Virus record (IMG/VR): IMGVR_UViG_3300044645_001738 | Span: 19,978-83,977 of that record | Origin: a virus | Reading direction: 5' to 3' (one strand) | Length of the DNA: 64,000 nt | Shown here: positions 1-6,807 of the stretch, piece after piece | Position numbering within the stretch: position 1 is the first letter of the stretch | How the letters are laid out: the number at the start of each line of letters is the position of its first letter | Notes under the pieces: generated by a model | What the model was told of the DNA's origin: nothing | Seen by the model: only the letters and a program-made list of their open reading frames with translations | Databases searched by the model: none | Program-made: the position numbers and the translations under genes

Positions 1-2
1 GT

Positions 3-68
3 GGCGGTCTGCCTGAGATTCCTGGTCAATACGGACAAGCCCCCAACCTCGACGAGATTCCTTTCTGA
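3..68 (+). CDS. ssb: C-terminal end of single-stranded DNA-binding protein (partial)
   Basis: Only the last 21 codons of this gene lie in the window; its start is to the left. The visible peptide is rich in Gly, Pro and Gln and ends in LDEIPF. SSB proteins typically end in an acidic tip of the form D-D-x-I-P-F, which docks replication and repair partners. The stop codon overlaps the ATG of the next gene (TGATG), so the two are probably co-transcribed. The call rests only on the tail, because the OB fold is outside the window. Confidence 0.6.
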   Translation, partial: GGLPEIPGQYGQAPNLDEIPF

Positions 69-292
69 TGACGATTCGGTTTTCCCACTCGGATGAAGAT
101 TTAAGTATTTCATTTGAGTCCCAAGCTGTTACTACGGATGAGGTGATGGCGCACTTCATTCAGTTTCTTTTGGCAATGGGGTATGCCCGTGAAAGTATTC
201 ATGAGGCCATGCAAGAAATCGTTGATGAACACGACGATTACTTGAAGAATCTTGACAAAGAAAAAGCTCGGCTGCCTTTTGACGTAGACTGA
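68..292 (+). CDS. Small acidic protein of unknown function
   Basis: This is a 74-residue protein with no recognised domain. It is acidic and probably largely helical in its second half (MGYARESIHEAMQEIVDEHD). Its ATG overlaps the stop codon of the ssb gene, which supports real coding and co-expression with ssb. Its position suggests a role in early or replication functions, but nothing in the sequence shows one. Confidence 0.7.
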   Translation: MTIRFSHSDEDLSISFESQAVTTDEVMAHFIQFLLAMGYARESIHEAMQEIVDEHDDYLKNLDKEKARLPFDVD

Positions 293-380
293 GTCACGCC
301 TTGGGATGGCGTTAAAAGCATCCATCGTTTACTACGAACTGACCATGACCCAACTTCCGTCTTTGAAGGACATCAACACA

Positions 381-1385
381 ATGGCTACGAAGAAAACTTC
401 TGCTCTTGCTACACGCGGTCTGGAATCTTTTAAGATGTTCCAGTCCAAAGAATTTGTATCGGGTTACCAGAACCTGGTCACTATCCAACCACTGAACAAG
501 TCCAAGACTCGTGGTTGGTTTGTGCGTAAGTCTGACCTTGACACCTGCGGTTGGACCGCAACTGAAGATCAGTTTGCCAAAGGTTCAGTCATCTGGAACT
601 ACAAGCAAACCTTTGGCATGGCTCCCAACACTTCAATTGAAGAAGGGTTGAACTTCATTGAGCCTCGCCTTCAAGTGCTGTTGCGTTCTCCCCTGATGGT
701 TGAAGAAACTTCTGGGATGCGCCAGGTGATTGGTTCGTTTGACAATCCGAATGTCAAAGAACTGTTTGAGGCTGACAAGATTGCATCTGATCTTGCCAAC
801 AGCAAAGGTGAAATGTACAAGCGCAGGTACAGCGTGCGTACCAAATACCTGGTGTATGTGCTGACCCAGGACAACAAGCGTGCCCATAAGATCCCTATGA
901 TGCTGACGCTGAAAGGCTTGAATGGTACTGACGTTTCTGAGAAGATCCGTCTGTATGAAAAGGAAATGTCTAAGTGCTTGAGCAAAGCACTGGACTCTGA
1001 GGTGCCTCTGGCATTCAATGAAAAGTTCTATGCCACTACGGTGTTCTGCCCTGTGCTGGCAAATGAAATGCGCGGTGCCAACAACGTTGAGATCTGCGCC
1101 ATTGAATCCTTTGACATTCCTGATTACAGCTCCCAGGAAGATGCAGTCGAATCTTTGAATCGTCTGTCAATTCCTGATGAAGATCGGGAATCAACCTGGA
1201 AGTATCAAGAGATGTTCCAGGACTACATCAACGTCCATGCCAAACAGGACTCAGACAAACTCGGTGGTGCCTATGGCATTAAGGAAGGTGTTGAGATTCT
1301 GCCTGTGTCCCGCACCATGGATCCAGTAGATGTCAAAGCCCTGCCTTCTCGCGATGAGTTGACAGGGGAAGACTCTTCACTTTGA
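381..1385 (+). CDS. Hypothetical protein, possibly DUF5895-like
   Basis: A 334-residue protein when started at ATG 381, which has GAAGGA ten bases upstream. In-frame ATGs at 306 and 345 lack a comparable ribosome binding site. The N-terminus is basic (MATKKTSALATRG). A tract near SKTRGWFVRKSDLDTCGW and the general pattern recall DUF5895 proteins of cyanobacteria and their mobile elements, but this is a weak recollection. The C-terminus is acidic. The function is unknown; its place after ssb suggests DNA metabolism. The last nine bases overlap the 3' end of the convergent minus-strand gene. Confidence 0.75.
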   Translation: MATKKTSALATRGLESFKMFQSKEFVSGYQNLVTIQPLNKSKTRGWFVRKSDLDTCGWTATEDQFAKGSVIWNYKQTFGMAPNTSIEEGLNFIEPRLQVLLRSPLMVEETSGMRQVIGSFDNPNVKELFEADKIASDLANSKGEMYKRRYSVRTKYLVYVLTQDNKRAHKIPMMLTLKGLNGTDVSEKIRLYEKEMSKCLSKALDSEVPLAFNEKFYATTVFCPVLANEMRGANNVEICAIESFDIPDYSSQEDAVESLNRLSIPDEDRESTWKYQEMFQDYINVHAKQDSDKLGGAYGIKEGVEILPVSRTMDPVDVKALPSRDELTGEDSSL

Positions 1386-1643
1386 TGTAGGTTCAACCTT
1401 AGGGTTAGCCAGGTCATCTTGATTAATGGAAACATTATTGAAGATGAACATATCCTGGACTAACCCTCGGATACAACCTTGACGATTAGTGGCGATCTGC
1501 GCAAGCAAGGTCGCCATTTCTTTTAACTCACTTACGGAGTTACAGTCTTGAATTGAACGTTTGATTTTTTCTAGCCAGAACTTATCGTCAAGCGATGGTT
1601 CAATCTGAAACTTGTTCAGGGGTACGTACTGAATTTCTTCCAT
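1377..1643 (-). CDS. Small hypothetical protein, minus strand
   Basis: An 88-residue protein of unknown function that stands alone on the minus strand within a plus-strand gene chain. Its middle, NSVSELKEMATLLAQIATNR, looks like an amphipathic helix of the kind found in small phage-encoded binding or coiled-coil proteins. A candidate minus-strand promoter lies just upstream at 1667-1697. Its tail overlaps the convergent gene ending at 1385. The opposite orientation and own promoter suggest separate regulation. Confidence 0.65.
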   Translation of the reverse strand: MEEIQYVPLNKFQIEPSLDDKFWLEKIKRSIQDCNSVSELKEMATLLAQIATNRQGCIRGLVQDMFIFNNVSINQDDLANPKVEPTSK

Positions 1644-1666
1644 AGGTATTCAGTTGTTACAAATCA

Positions 1667-1697
1667 ATTGTACTTCCATAGTTAAATGCAACGTCAA
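1667..1697 (-). promoter_or_regulatory. Candidate sigma70-type promoter for the 1643 minus gene
   Basis: Read on the minus strand, TTGACG is followed after 19 bases by TACAAT. The expected start point would be close to 1660, leaving a short leader before the ATG at 1643. The spacer is two bases longer than optimal, so this is only a candidate. Confidence 0.33.
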
Positions 1698-1724
1698 CCT
1701 TCACAATGTATTAAGGAGCACACA

Positions 1725-1925
1725 ATGCACAAGGCTGATGCGGCTGCTATCATTGCGGGTAGCACCACGGCATTGGTTGGTGCTGCTATCATTGCGGTCG
1801 GCAGCACTCCCGTTGCCTGGGCTGCACTAGCATACGGGACCTACCGCATGAGCAAACAAGCTCACCGCCTAGTCCAGAGCCGCACTGACTCCAACATCCA
1901 AGAAGAAGATTCTTGGCATGTCTAA
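1725..1925 (+). CDS. Small predicted membrane protein
   Basis: A 66-residue protein. The start at ATG 1725 is chosen because AAGGAG lies six bases upstream. An alanine- and isoleucine-rich stretch (AAAIIAGSTTALVGAAIIAV, followed by a second Ala/Trp stretch) would form one long or two short membrane helices, with a basic and acidic tail. It may be a small inner-membrane modulator, but no family is recognised. Its end overlaps the next gene by eight bases. Confidence 0.65.
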   Translation: MHKADAAAIIAGSTTALVGAAIIAVGSTPVAWAALAYGTYRMSKQAHRLVQSRTDSNIQEEDSWHV

Positions 1926-2889
1926 CTCAACCCTCAACTCAACCATGACTACTCGAACTGTTCTTGAACTCAACGCTGCACAAGCCAGCATTTACACTCG
2001 TACTAACATCCGTCGTGCTTACCAGGATTTTGATGACTCCGAGATTGCTGGCATTGGTGTGCGAGGCGACAATTGTATTGTTGTGCGTCGCGATGGTAGT
2101 GAGCAGACTTATGACAGGCAGTTGATTAAGACTGCGTTTAGCTCCTATACTCACCGTCTAAAAGATTTCTTCTCGTACCTTGGCCCTCATTACCGTGGCC
2201 CTAGTGTATGGCGTAACAATGCTTACGTATTGTTTAAAGGATGGACCTACACTCACGCCCTTGGACACACAACATCCCATGCAAAACTCCAAGCCCACTG
2301 GGCAGACAAGTTTATACACTTATCAGATGCCGTTAAACTCACCACGTTGCTTCAGTCTGACCAAACGGACCTGGGCCATTTGGTGGCGCCAGACGGATTT
2401 CGGTTTTCGAATCGGCCGTTTGATATGGACTCTGAGTTGGACAACGACAAAGAACAACAGCAGGTGCTTAATGAACCTAGTTGCTCGTGTGGGTCGTTTC
2501 AACGTCAGCTCAACAACCTATCTGCTTTCCAAGAAGAGATCCAGGGATTTAAACCGTGGTGTATTCACCTGACTTGGTTTCAGAAATACAGGGAACTGCT
2601 TTGCAAACGTACTGAGATTCGCAATGCTGCACATAGTGGTGTGTCTGACAAGTGCGTGGCTTGGTGGTACGCACCTCCTGTTGACTCCAACAATGATGGA
2701 CGTTTCGTATTGCTTCACACCAAGTCAGGTGCGCAAGCACCGCTTAGCCACTGGCGTACCTACAAACCACAAGAGGTCCTGACACAGAACGATGCATGGG
2801 ACCTGTTCTTCAATATGATGGAGGCGGGTTACATTCCATTCCCTGGAATTTCACTCCCACAACTCAAGGAGGCCGTCAAGAAATCATGA
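1918..2889 (+). CDS. SWIM-type zinc finger protein
   Basis: A 323-residue protein. Residues 189-217 hold the pattern C-x-C ... C-x-H (CSC and, 24 residues later, CIH), the signature of SWIM zinc fingers, which bind DNA or proteins. The rest has no recognised domain. The N-terminal part resembles small phage regulators only in composition. The gene overlaps both neighbours by a few bases and sits in the early plus-strand chain. A DNA-binding or protein-interaction role in replication or host takeover is inferred. Confidence 0.7.
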   Translation: MSNSTLNSTMTTRTVLELNAAQASIYTRTNIRRAYQDFDDSEIAGIGVRGDNCIVVRRDGSEQTYDRQLIKTAFSSYTHRLKDFFSYLGPHYRGPSVWRNNAYVLFKGWTYTHALGHTTSHAKLQAHWADKFIHLSDAVKLTTLLQSDQTDLGHLVAPDGFRFSNRPFDMDSELDNDKEQQQVLNEPSCSCGSFQRQLNNLSAFQEEIQGFKPWCIHLTWFQKYRELLCKRTEIRNAAHSGVSDKCVAWWYAPPVDSNNDGRFVLLHTKSGAQAPLSHWRTYKPQEVLTQNDAWDLFFNMMEAGYIPFPGISLPQLKEAVKKS

Positions 2890-3053
2890 TCTTGTCTAAT
2901 GGTAAACACAGTTATCATCTTGAGTTTGACGATGATACACATTGGGCACTTGTAAAAATTGGTGCCGAGATAAAGATGGATTCTGAAACCTATGCTGAAC
3001 ATGTATTAACCAGTCATGTCGAACAATTCTTGGGTCAACAACCTACAAATTGA
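2886..3053 (+). CDS. Small hypothetical protein
   Basis: A 55-residue protein starting at ATG 2886, which overlaps the previous stop codon as ATGA. The composition is acidic with several His and Trp residues. No domain is recognised. The ATGA overlap upstream and the overlap with the next gene are the main support for real coding. Confidence 0.6.
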   Translation: MILSNGKHSYHLEFDDDTHWALVKIGAEIKMDSETYAEHVLTSHVEQFLGQQPTN

Positions 3054-3219
3054 ATACAAAGAAGAGCCTGATGGTTCCGGTACAATTGTCATTGAGTGGG
3101 ATGAAAACGACTGCTCACTAGAACAATGGATGTCATGGGGTGAAGAAAAACAAAAACAATTTATTTTTGATGCGCTTACTCTTGCTGTATCTGACGCACT
3201 AAACGACAATGAAACTTGA
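3016..3219 (+). CDS. Small acidic hypothetical protein
   Basis: A 67-residue, strongly acidic protein containing WDENDCSLEQWMSWGEEK and ending in DNET. No family is recognised. It overlaps the genes on both sides in different frames (38 nt upstream, 11 nt downstream), typical of translational coupling in compact phage early regions. Confidence 0.6.
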   Translation: MSNNSWVNNLQIEYKEEPDGSGTIVIEWDENDCSLEQWMSWGEEKQKQFIFDALTLAVSDALNDNET

Positions 3220-3538
3220 TTCATGTGGGTTACCTGAAGATCAATTCATTGAGATCTTCCAGAAGAAGGCCCAGTTCTTAGGCAAACTATTAACAACATT
3301 TCATCCAGGGACGCAGACCATCATGGATGAGAAGATTGCCTGGGAGATGTTCCAGGAATGTGTCTATGCTGCTGAAGCAGAAGCACGGGACATTGTTGAT
3401 CCTGAAGGCAAGGATGATCCCTATGGTCCCAAGATGTTTATCTCCCGTGAGGATATGATGCTTGAGATTAAAACTGTTAAAGAGAAAGTGCAAGCGCTTA
3501 CCGATAGCATCTCTGTGTTAATTCATACAGAGAAGTGA
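3209..3538 (+). CDS. Hypothetical protein with C-terminal helix
   Basis: A 109-residue protein of unknown function. The C-terminal 30 residues (IKTVKEKVQALTDSISVL) look like an amphipathic or coiled-coil helix. Similar small proteins with a PYGPKMF-like middle occur in cyanophages, from memory. It is packed between overlapping or abutting genes. Confidence 0.62.
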   Translation: MKLDSCGLPEDQFIEIFQKKAQFLGKLLTTFHPGTQTIMDEKIAWEMFQECVYAAEAEARDIVDPEGKDDPYGPKMFISREDMMLEIKTVKEKVQALTDSISVLIHTEK

Positions 3539-3540
3539 CG

Positions 3541-3708
3541 ATGCGTCCTGGTCATGACGTTAAACTGACCTTAACCAAATCCACTAATCAACTCATGTTT
3601 GAATCCATCCTTGGCATTGTTCTTCCCGTTGTTAAAGATTTGTTGTGGGCAGCGGCAGGCATGGCGCTGACCTATTTGATTAACAAGGTTCAACATAGTT
3701 GGGCATGA
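3541..3708 (+). CDS. Tiny single-membrane-helix protein
   Basis: A 55-residue gene. It begins two bases after the previous stop and its own stop overlaps the next start as ATGA, which is good evidence that it is translated. Residues 20-48 are hydrophobic (ESILGIVLPVVKDLLWAAAG and on), consistent with one transmembrane helix or an amphipathic helix, with a short basic N-terminus. It could modulate the membrane or a host complex; no family is recognised. Confidence 0.55.
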   Translation: MRPGHDVKLTLTKSTNQLMFESILGIVLPVVKDLLWAAAGMALTYLINKVQHSWA

Positions 3709-3917
3709 CTAAACACGATGCAACAAAACAAATCATTGCACTAGCTAAAACCTACGACTTTATTCTGATCAGGAAAAAGAAACATCTGATTTTCAAGCAT
3801 CCGTCTGGTGCCACGCTTGTAACATCAGGTACCACTGGTGACTGGCGTGCGCTTAAAAATGTTGAAGCCAACATCAAACACATTCTTTTGAAGCATGACT
3901 CAAATCACATCAACTAA
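3705..3917 (+). CDS. HicA-like small protein
   Basis: A 70-residue protein started at ATG 3705, overlapping the upstream stop. The order of elements (an Ala-rich helix, then YDFILIRKKKHLIFKHPSG, then a strand and the helix NVEANIKHILLKH) matches the double-stranded-RNA-binding-like fold of HicA mRNA interferases, where G-[ST]-H-x-[IV]-[FY] carries the catalytic His. Here KKKHLIFKHP keeps the His. No HicB antitoxin gene follows, so it may be a solitary phage RNA-binding protein or nuclease. The family call is tentative. Confidence 0.45.
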   Translation: MTKHDATKQIIALAKTYDFILIRKKKHLIFKHPSGATLVTSGTTGDWRALKNVEANIKHILLKHDSNHIN

Positions 3918-4596
3918 ACTCAACGAGCTTAGTGTCATCAAACTCTACGAGCACTACAATGCTCTTGAAAAATCACTGCCTCTACTTACTCCTGAGTCCC
4001 AGGACTTGGCAAAAGCAGAGCTTGAAAGTTGCGCCAACCTACGGTCTGAAAAGGTTGATCGTATCTATTACGCCATGGCGGCGCACGACGACGCCTTGGA
4101 ACGTATCAAGAAAGAAACTGAACTCATTACGCAAGCTAAGCGTCACCACGAATCTCAGCTGCGGTCCCTCAAGGGGTTGTTAAACTGGTTGAAGCGGTCA
4201 TTGCCATTTGATACCAACAAAATCACTGGCCGCAACTATCAGTTCACACTTGTAAAGAAGAGGGAGTTAACGGTTGAAGTCTCGTCGGATCCAGACGTTT
4301 GGAGTCCTGAACACAGGCAACTCTATTGCATCGAAGAACAAGTCACCACAACTAAAGAAATTGTGCTACGTTCAATGTCAGGAGAAGTTCTTTCTACAAG
4401 AACAGAACCTGCCACCAAAACTAAAGTACTCCCAAACCTCGATGCCATCCGCGACGCCTACCAAGCCGGACAACTTCTACCAAGTGGGGTCAAGGTCTGC
4501 CAAGAGTACAGCATCCGTTCTAAGCGAATCTATGTCGAACCACGTGTGGAACTACAAGCATCCGAGTATCCAGGACAATTTCTACCTGAAGATTGA
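3895..4596 (+). CDS. Gp157-like protein
   Basis: A 233-residue protein resembling the Siphovirus Gp157 family. It has an N-terminal acidic helix with LYEHYNALEKSL, a long helical Lys/Glu-rich coiled coil (about residues 40-110), a positively charged turn (LKGLLNWLKRSLPF), then a beta stretch (NYQFTLVKKRELTVEVSSDP) and a C-terminal extension. Gp157 proteins are usually near 160-180 residues and lie beside phage recombination and ssb genes, so a DNA-recombination accessory role fits this context. It overlaps the HicA-like gene by 23 bases. Confidence 0.6.
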   Translation: MTQITSTKLNELSVIKLYEHYNALEKSLPLLTPESQDLAKAELESCANLRSEKVDRIYYAMAAHDDALERIKKETELITQAKRHHESQLRSLKGLLNWLKRSLPFDTNKITGRNYQFTLVKKRELTVEVSSDPDVWSPEHRQLYCIEEQVTTTKEIVLRSMSGEVLSTRTEPATKTKVLPNLDAIRDAYQAGQLLPSGVKVCQEYSIRSKRIYVEPRVELQASEYPGQFLPED

Positions 4597-4849
4597 AGCG
4601 CCATCCAATGTAGATGATGCCAAGATCAAAATGAACTGCCATCAACACGCAGTGAAAGACTTTGATCTTCAGCTGGAAATGAATGATCTTGAGATTGATA
4701 TGCTCAAAGATCAGGACCAGGTACTGCCGTACAACGAAACACGTGCGGATGAATTAGACCAAAAGAAACTTAAGTTGCTCCTTGGTAAGAGGTTCCATCA
4801 AAATGCTATGAATGCTTATTGGTATTACTTGGCTAAATGTGGTAAATAA
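4532..4849 (+). CDS. Small hypothetical helical protein
   Basis: A 105-residue protein if ATG 4532 is used, which overlaps the end of the Gp157-like gene by 65 bases. A later in-frame ATG at 4631 would give 72 residues with no overlap, and neither has a clear ribosome binding site. The shared part is charged and helical (FDLQLEMNDLEIDMLKDQDQ). The same frame stays open further upstream, but that part is probably just a shadow of the Gp157-like gene. Function unknown. Confidence 0.5.
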   Translation: MSNHVWNYKHPSIQDNFYLKIEAPSNVDDAKIKMNCHQHAVKDFDLQLEMNDLEIDMLKDQDQVLPYNETRADELDQKKLKLLLGKRFHQNAMNAYWYYLAKCGK

Positions 4850-4855
4850 ACAACA

Positions 4856-5332
4856 ATGAAAAAGTACCCGTCAACAGAAAAATTGCGTCAAGTATTTGAT
4901 TATGTTGACGGGTGCCTTTATTGGAAAATAAAACCATGTATGGCTGTTTCTATTGGAGATAAAGCTGGAACAGATAAAGGAGCAAATGGTTACGCGCGTG
5001 TTAAGTATAATAAATCTATTTATTTAATTCACCGTATTGTTTGGGTTTGGCATGGAAATAGTCTTGATGAAAATCAAGAGATTGATCACATCAACCGCAA
5101 TAGAGCAGATAATCGAATTGAAAATTTACGTCAAGTAAGCAGAGATAAAAATTTAGAAAATCAAAAAGGCAATATGGTTTGTTATTGCCCTAGCGTTAAA
5201 AGCAAAAACAAATGGAAGGCCTATACAAAACAAACAAGCACAAACCGACAAGTTCATTTGGGTTATTATGAAACTAAAGAAGACGCTTTGCAAGCATTAA
5301 AAAACAATGAACGGAGATGCTGCTTTAAATAA
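4856..5332 (+). CDS. HNH homing endonuclease with AP2-type DNA-binding domain
   Basis: A 158-residue free-standing endonuclease. Residues 58-100 carry the HNH motif (HRIVWVWHG, EIDHINRNRADNRIENLR). Residues about 115-150 (KWKAYTKQTSTNRQVHLGYY) look like an AP2-type DNA-binding module, a usual partner of this nuclease type. Such genes cleave a specific site in related phages and spread by repair. The DNA is visibly richer in A and T than its neighbours, as expected of a recent mobile arrival. It ends overlapping the next gene by 26 bases. Confidence 0.85.
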   Translation: MKKYPSTEKLRQVFDYVDGCLYWKIKPCMAVSIGDKAGTDKGANGYARVKYNKSIYLIHRIVWVWHGNSLDENQEIDHINRNRADNRIENLRQVSRDKNLENQKGNMVCYCPSVKSKNKWKAYTKQTSTNRQVHLGYYETKEDALQALKNNERRCCFK

Positions 5333-5570
5333 ATTAATCGCTGGTTTTACTCAAGATGGAACTCCATTGTCAGCCACCATCGGTTCAAAGCTTGAGCATG
5401 GTGTTCTTGTTTTAACCGCTGCAATGTTATCAAATGAAAACCTAGCTGCTTCTATGAATGCCGAAGAAATGGTAGACGCTTCTATCAATTACTACAACGT
5501 AATCCAAGAACGTCTTGGTTACTACCAGCAACATCAAGCCCATTCACTGGAACGACTTCTAAATAACTGA
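5307..5570 (+). CDS. Small hypothetical protein
   Basis: An 87-residue protein of unknown function. It is rich in Ala, Leu and Asn with two probable helices (VLVLTAAMLSNENLAASMNA and a C-terminal YYQQHQAHSLERL). The start overlaps the homing endonuclease gene, so part of its original upstream context may have been altered by that insertion. Confidence 0.6.
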   Translation: MNGDAALNKLIAGFTQDGTPLSATIGSKLEHGVLVLTAAMLSNENLAASMNAEEMVDASINYYNVIQERLGYYQQHQAHSLERLLNN

Positions 5571-5598
5571 TATAGTGACTGGGTCCTTCCAGTTATTG

Positions 5599-5796
5599 AT
5601 GGAACCAGTTACTGTGCCAAAACTAACGGTGTCATTTGCAATTGACATTGAAGTGGAGTATGACTCCTTCGGTGGTAAAACGCCGCAGGATATTGCGATT
5701 GCGCTCCAGGATGAGATTGATGATCTCCTCTACGAAGCAAGCCCCACTGTGTCTTCTGTATTCACTTCCATTACCGCACTGGATTCCAATGACTGA
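5599..5796 (+). CDS. Small acidic hypothetical protein
   Basis: A 65-residue protein if ATG 5599 is used; an in-frame GTG lies at 5575. It has beta-like alternating residues followed by an acidic helix (ALQDEIDDLLYEASP). No family is recognised. The stop region overlaps the next start. Confidence 0.55.
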   Translation: MEPVTVPKLTVSFAIDIEVEYDSFGGKTPQDIAIALQDEIDDLLYEASPTVSSVFTSITALDSND

Positions 5797-6115
5797 CGAC
5801 CTCGCAATCAAACTTAAAACTGCTGGGGCTTTTGATACGCCTTGGCTCAAGGAACAACTCCGCAACTGGAATGTTATTGCTGAGCAAAAGAAAGCGGACT
5901 TTACTGAGCACATGTATGAGTGCTCTGGACGCCAGCACCCACAGCATCCTATGCACGGCCTCTACACCGGCCTGTGGGAAGCCTTCTGCCTGAATGAGGC
6001 AGGTCCGTACTGCCGGGAGAAGTACTTCCAGATGGTGGAAGCAGTGCGTCAATACGAAGCTGGTTTGCTGCCAGCGGTTGCGCTTGACACAGAACCCATG
6101 GTAGTTATATCTTAA
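5789..6115 (+). CDS. Small hypothetical protein
   Basis: A 108-residue protein started at ATG 5789, overlapping the previous gene by eight bases. It is helical with several aromatic residues (HGLYTGLWEAFCLNEAGPYC). Similar short proteins are found in cyanophage genomes from memory, without known function. A terminator-like hairpin follows it. Confidence 0.62.
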   Translation: MTDDLAIKLKTAGAFDTPWLKEQLRNWNVIAEQKKADFTEHMYECSGRQHPQHPMHGLYTGLWEAFCLNEAGPYCREKYFQMVEAVRQYEAGLLPAVALDTEPMVVIS

Positions 6116-6140
6116 GCTTTATATTGAACACAGCTGCTTC

Positions 6141-6170
6141 AAAGCACATCACAATGCGGGTGTGCTTTTT
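6141..6170 (+). terminator. Rho-independent terminator directly ahead of the next start
   Basis: AAAGCACA and TGTGCTTT pair as an 8-bp stem around a 12-base loop, followed by a T-rich run. The next ATG at 6176 lies immediately after the T run, so the hairpin also sits where a ribosome binding site would be expected. It may work as a terminator, an attenuator or both. Confidence 0.6.
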
Positions 6171-6175
6171 CTTTT

Positions 6176-6643
6176 ATGGACCATCCCCACGAACCCATCA
6201 ATGCCATCAAGGAATGGCAAAAGTGGTACCGCACTCACGCCGTTGTTGCTTCCATGGATGAACCGTTAATGTCTAAGGACTCACGCGAAAATTTGCACGA
6301 CACCTCCAAGGCTACGCATGAGATGCCCGACTGGCGTTCGTTTTACAAAGAACTTGCCGAGGTTGATATTGAACCTACCGAGGTAGATGACAACATCTAT
6401 CTACAGAAAGCAATCGAACACTTTAGTGACACGCTTTGTGAATTTGCACATGAACTAAGTGCTGAACAGTTCTACAAAGCATTCTTGATTGCAGCTACAA
6501 ATGTAGCCAAGAGTGCACAAGATGATTACCTTAAGTGCAAAACATTAGTTGATCTTATTGAAGGCAATGAAGAAACAAAAGCGAGTCAATTATCCGAATT
6601 GGATATGCCACAAGTGCGGCGTAAAGCACGGTGCCTGGTATAA
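6176..6643 (+). CDS. Hypothetical protein
   Basis: A 155-residue acidic protein with a probable all-helical C-terminal half (FSDTLCEFAHELSAEQFYKA). The start lies directly behind a terminator-like hairpin and lacks a normal ribosome binding site. Proteins with this C-terminal arrangement occur beside the small zinc-ribbon gene in cyanophages, from memory. Function unknown. The end overlaps the next gene by 77 bases in another frame. Confidence 0.65.
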   Translation: MDHPHEPINAIKEWQKWYRTHAVVASMDEPLMSKDSRENLHDTSKATHEMPDWRSFYKELAEVDIEPTEVDDNIYLQKAIEHFSDTLCEFAHELSAEQFYKAFLIAATNVAKSAQDDYLKCKTLVDLIEGNEETKASQLSELDMPQVRRKARCLV

Positions 6644-6788
6644 GAACGGGACTTATATTGGACCTGACAATTACTCTACAAATCACATGGGAACTTGTGG
6701 TGTGTGTGGTGCAACTGATGTAAGCGTTACTGAGCCACGGGACTACGGCCACTTGCGTGCTGAGTGGAGGCAAGAAGAACTACAATAA
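6567..6788 (+). CDS. Small zinc-ribbon protein
   Basis: A 73-residue protein with two CxxC knuckles: CHKC near residue 13 and CGVC near 43, separated by about 30 residues. This is the layout of a single zinc ribbon, and the sequence NWICHKCGVKHG followed by CGVCGATDV is a common phage small-protein pattern. It probably binds nucleic acid or a protein partner. The start at ATG 6567 gives an overlap with the gene before it. Confidence 0.7.
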   Translation: MKKQKRVNYPNWICHKCGVKHGAWYKNGTYIGPDNYSTNHMGTCGVCGATDVSVTEPRDYGHLRAEWRQEELQ

Positions 6789-6807
6789 GAAAAAGTCTTA
6801 TGGCAAA

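Noticed and set aside
4274-4531. Extension of the 105-residue gene upstream through the Gp157-like gene
   Set aside because: The extra N-terminal sequence is low-complexity and overlaps a convincing Gp157-like gene fully; the in-frame ATG at 4532 is a better start.
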